64,000 nt of DNA from Alphaproteobacteria bacterium (GTDB lineage: Bacteria; Pseudomonadota; Alphaproteobacteria; Caulobacterales; Parvularculaceae): the NCBI GenBank assembly GCA_030433215.1, contig JAUIMC010000010.1, forward strand, positions 1 to 64,000. The letters are read 5' to 3'. The notes beneath the pieces were generated by a model. The model saw nothing but the letters and a program-made list of their open reading frames with translations, had not been told where the DNA came from and did not search any database. This document shows positions 63,976 through 64,000 of the stretch, in pieces (position 1 is the first letter of the stretch; each line of letters starts with the position of its first letter). A program made the translations under genes and the position numbers.

Positions 63976-64000
63976 ATGCGCTTTGCTAACTCACCATTTA
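63976..64000 (+). CDS. Gene start at right edge, only 8 codons visible (Hsp20-like?)
   Basis: ATG 63976 preceded by AAAAGGAG 6-7 nt upstream; peptide MRFANSPF. The M-R-x-x-x-x-P start and the heat-shock-like promoter resemble alphaproteobacterial small heat-shock proteins of the IbpA type, but eight residues are not enough to identify it. Confidence 0.4.

Overview
The window is a GC-rich stretch of an alphaproteobacterial chromosome, almost entirely vertically inherited housekeeping DNA. Markers of the class are the atpAGDC cluster, obgE-nadD-rsfS-rlmH-envC-ctpA-rppH, rbfA-truB-rpsO-pnp, fabA-fabB-fabI, an FlbT flagellar regulator, MtaB next to FtsY, and two perfect TTAA-N7-TTAA (CtrA-type) boxes. 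A VPLPA/PEP-CTERM protein, an LpxR-like lipid A deacylase and an NDM-like B1 metallo-beta-lactamase suggest a marine or aquatic member of the Caulobacterales/Parvularculales side (Hyphomonadaceae- or Parvularculaceae-like). The genus cannot be fixed from the sequence alone. I see no insertion sequence, prophage, CRISPR array, rRNA or complete tRNA.

Layout. 1-4.6 kb: F1 ATP synthase subunits (atpA cut by the window edge) ending in a strong terminator. 4.7-10.7 kb: dut, two small or unknown minus-strand genes, then the conserved envelope block LpoA-like / rsmI / yraN / DolP-like BON lipoprotein / gshB. 10.9-15.5 kb: a GT4 glycosyltransferase with a polytopic membrane partner, then lptF-lptG of the LPS exporter. 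15.6-19.6 kb: an orphan flbT, mtaB, a self-contained 33-codon gene on the opposite strand, ftsY, yciB. 19.6-29.1 kb: assorted metabolic and stress genes (Nudix, a MarR regulator with a histone-H1-like tail, SPOUT methyltransferase, USP, class V aminotransferase, xth, TauE/SafE, lolA, GST, OYE), a candidate sRNA between two minus-strand genes, and a 106-bp inverted-repeat element. 29.2-40 kb: the obgE to truB translation and cell-envelope block, where nadD is fused in frame to egtD. 40-47 kb: YbjN, SMP-30-like, CTERM and MscS genes, then rpsO-SDR-pnp. 47-56 kb: two secreted peptidases, a desaturase under a perfect FNR/FixK box, the fabA-fabB-(small membrane protein)-fabI-cupin operon, and an SH3 protein. 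56-64 kb: hydroxyacid dehydrogenase, LpxR, methyltransferase, DUF2141, MoeB/ThiF, DUF2721, a second copy of the 106-bp element, and the operon rdgB-blaB1-hemW. The right edge is a complex promoter and long leader for a gene of which only eight codons are visible, possibly Hsp20.

Most noteworthy: (1) the NadD-EgtD fusion; (2) a chromosomal NDM-like B1 beta-lactamase translationally coupled between rdgB and hemW; (3) a two-copy 106-bp terminal-inverted-repeat family; (4) a roughly 145-nt sRNA candidate with promoter, C-rich loops and terminator; (5) a KPA-rich 33-residue protein gene with its own promoter, Shine-Dalgarno sequence and terminator; (6) CtrA and FNR boxes that give testable regulation. 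All family assignments come from motif recognition; no database search was run.
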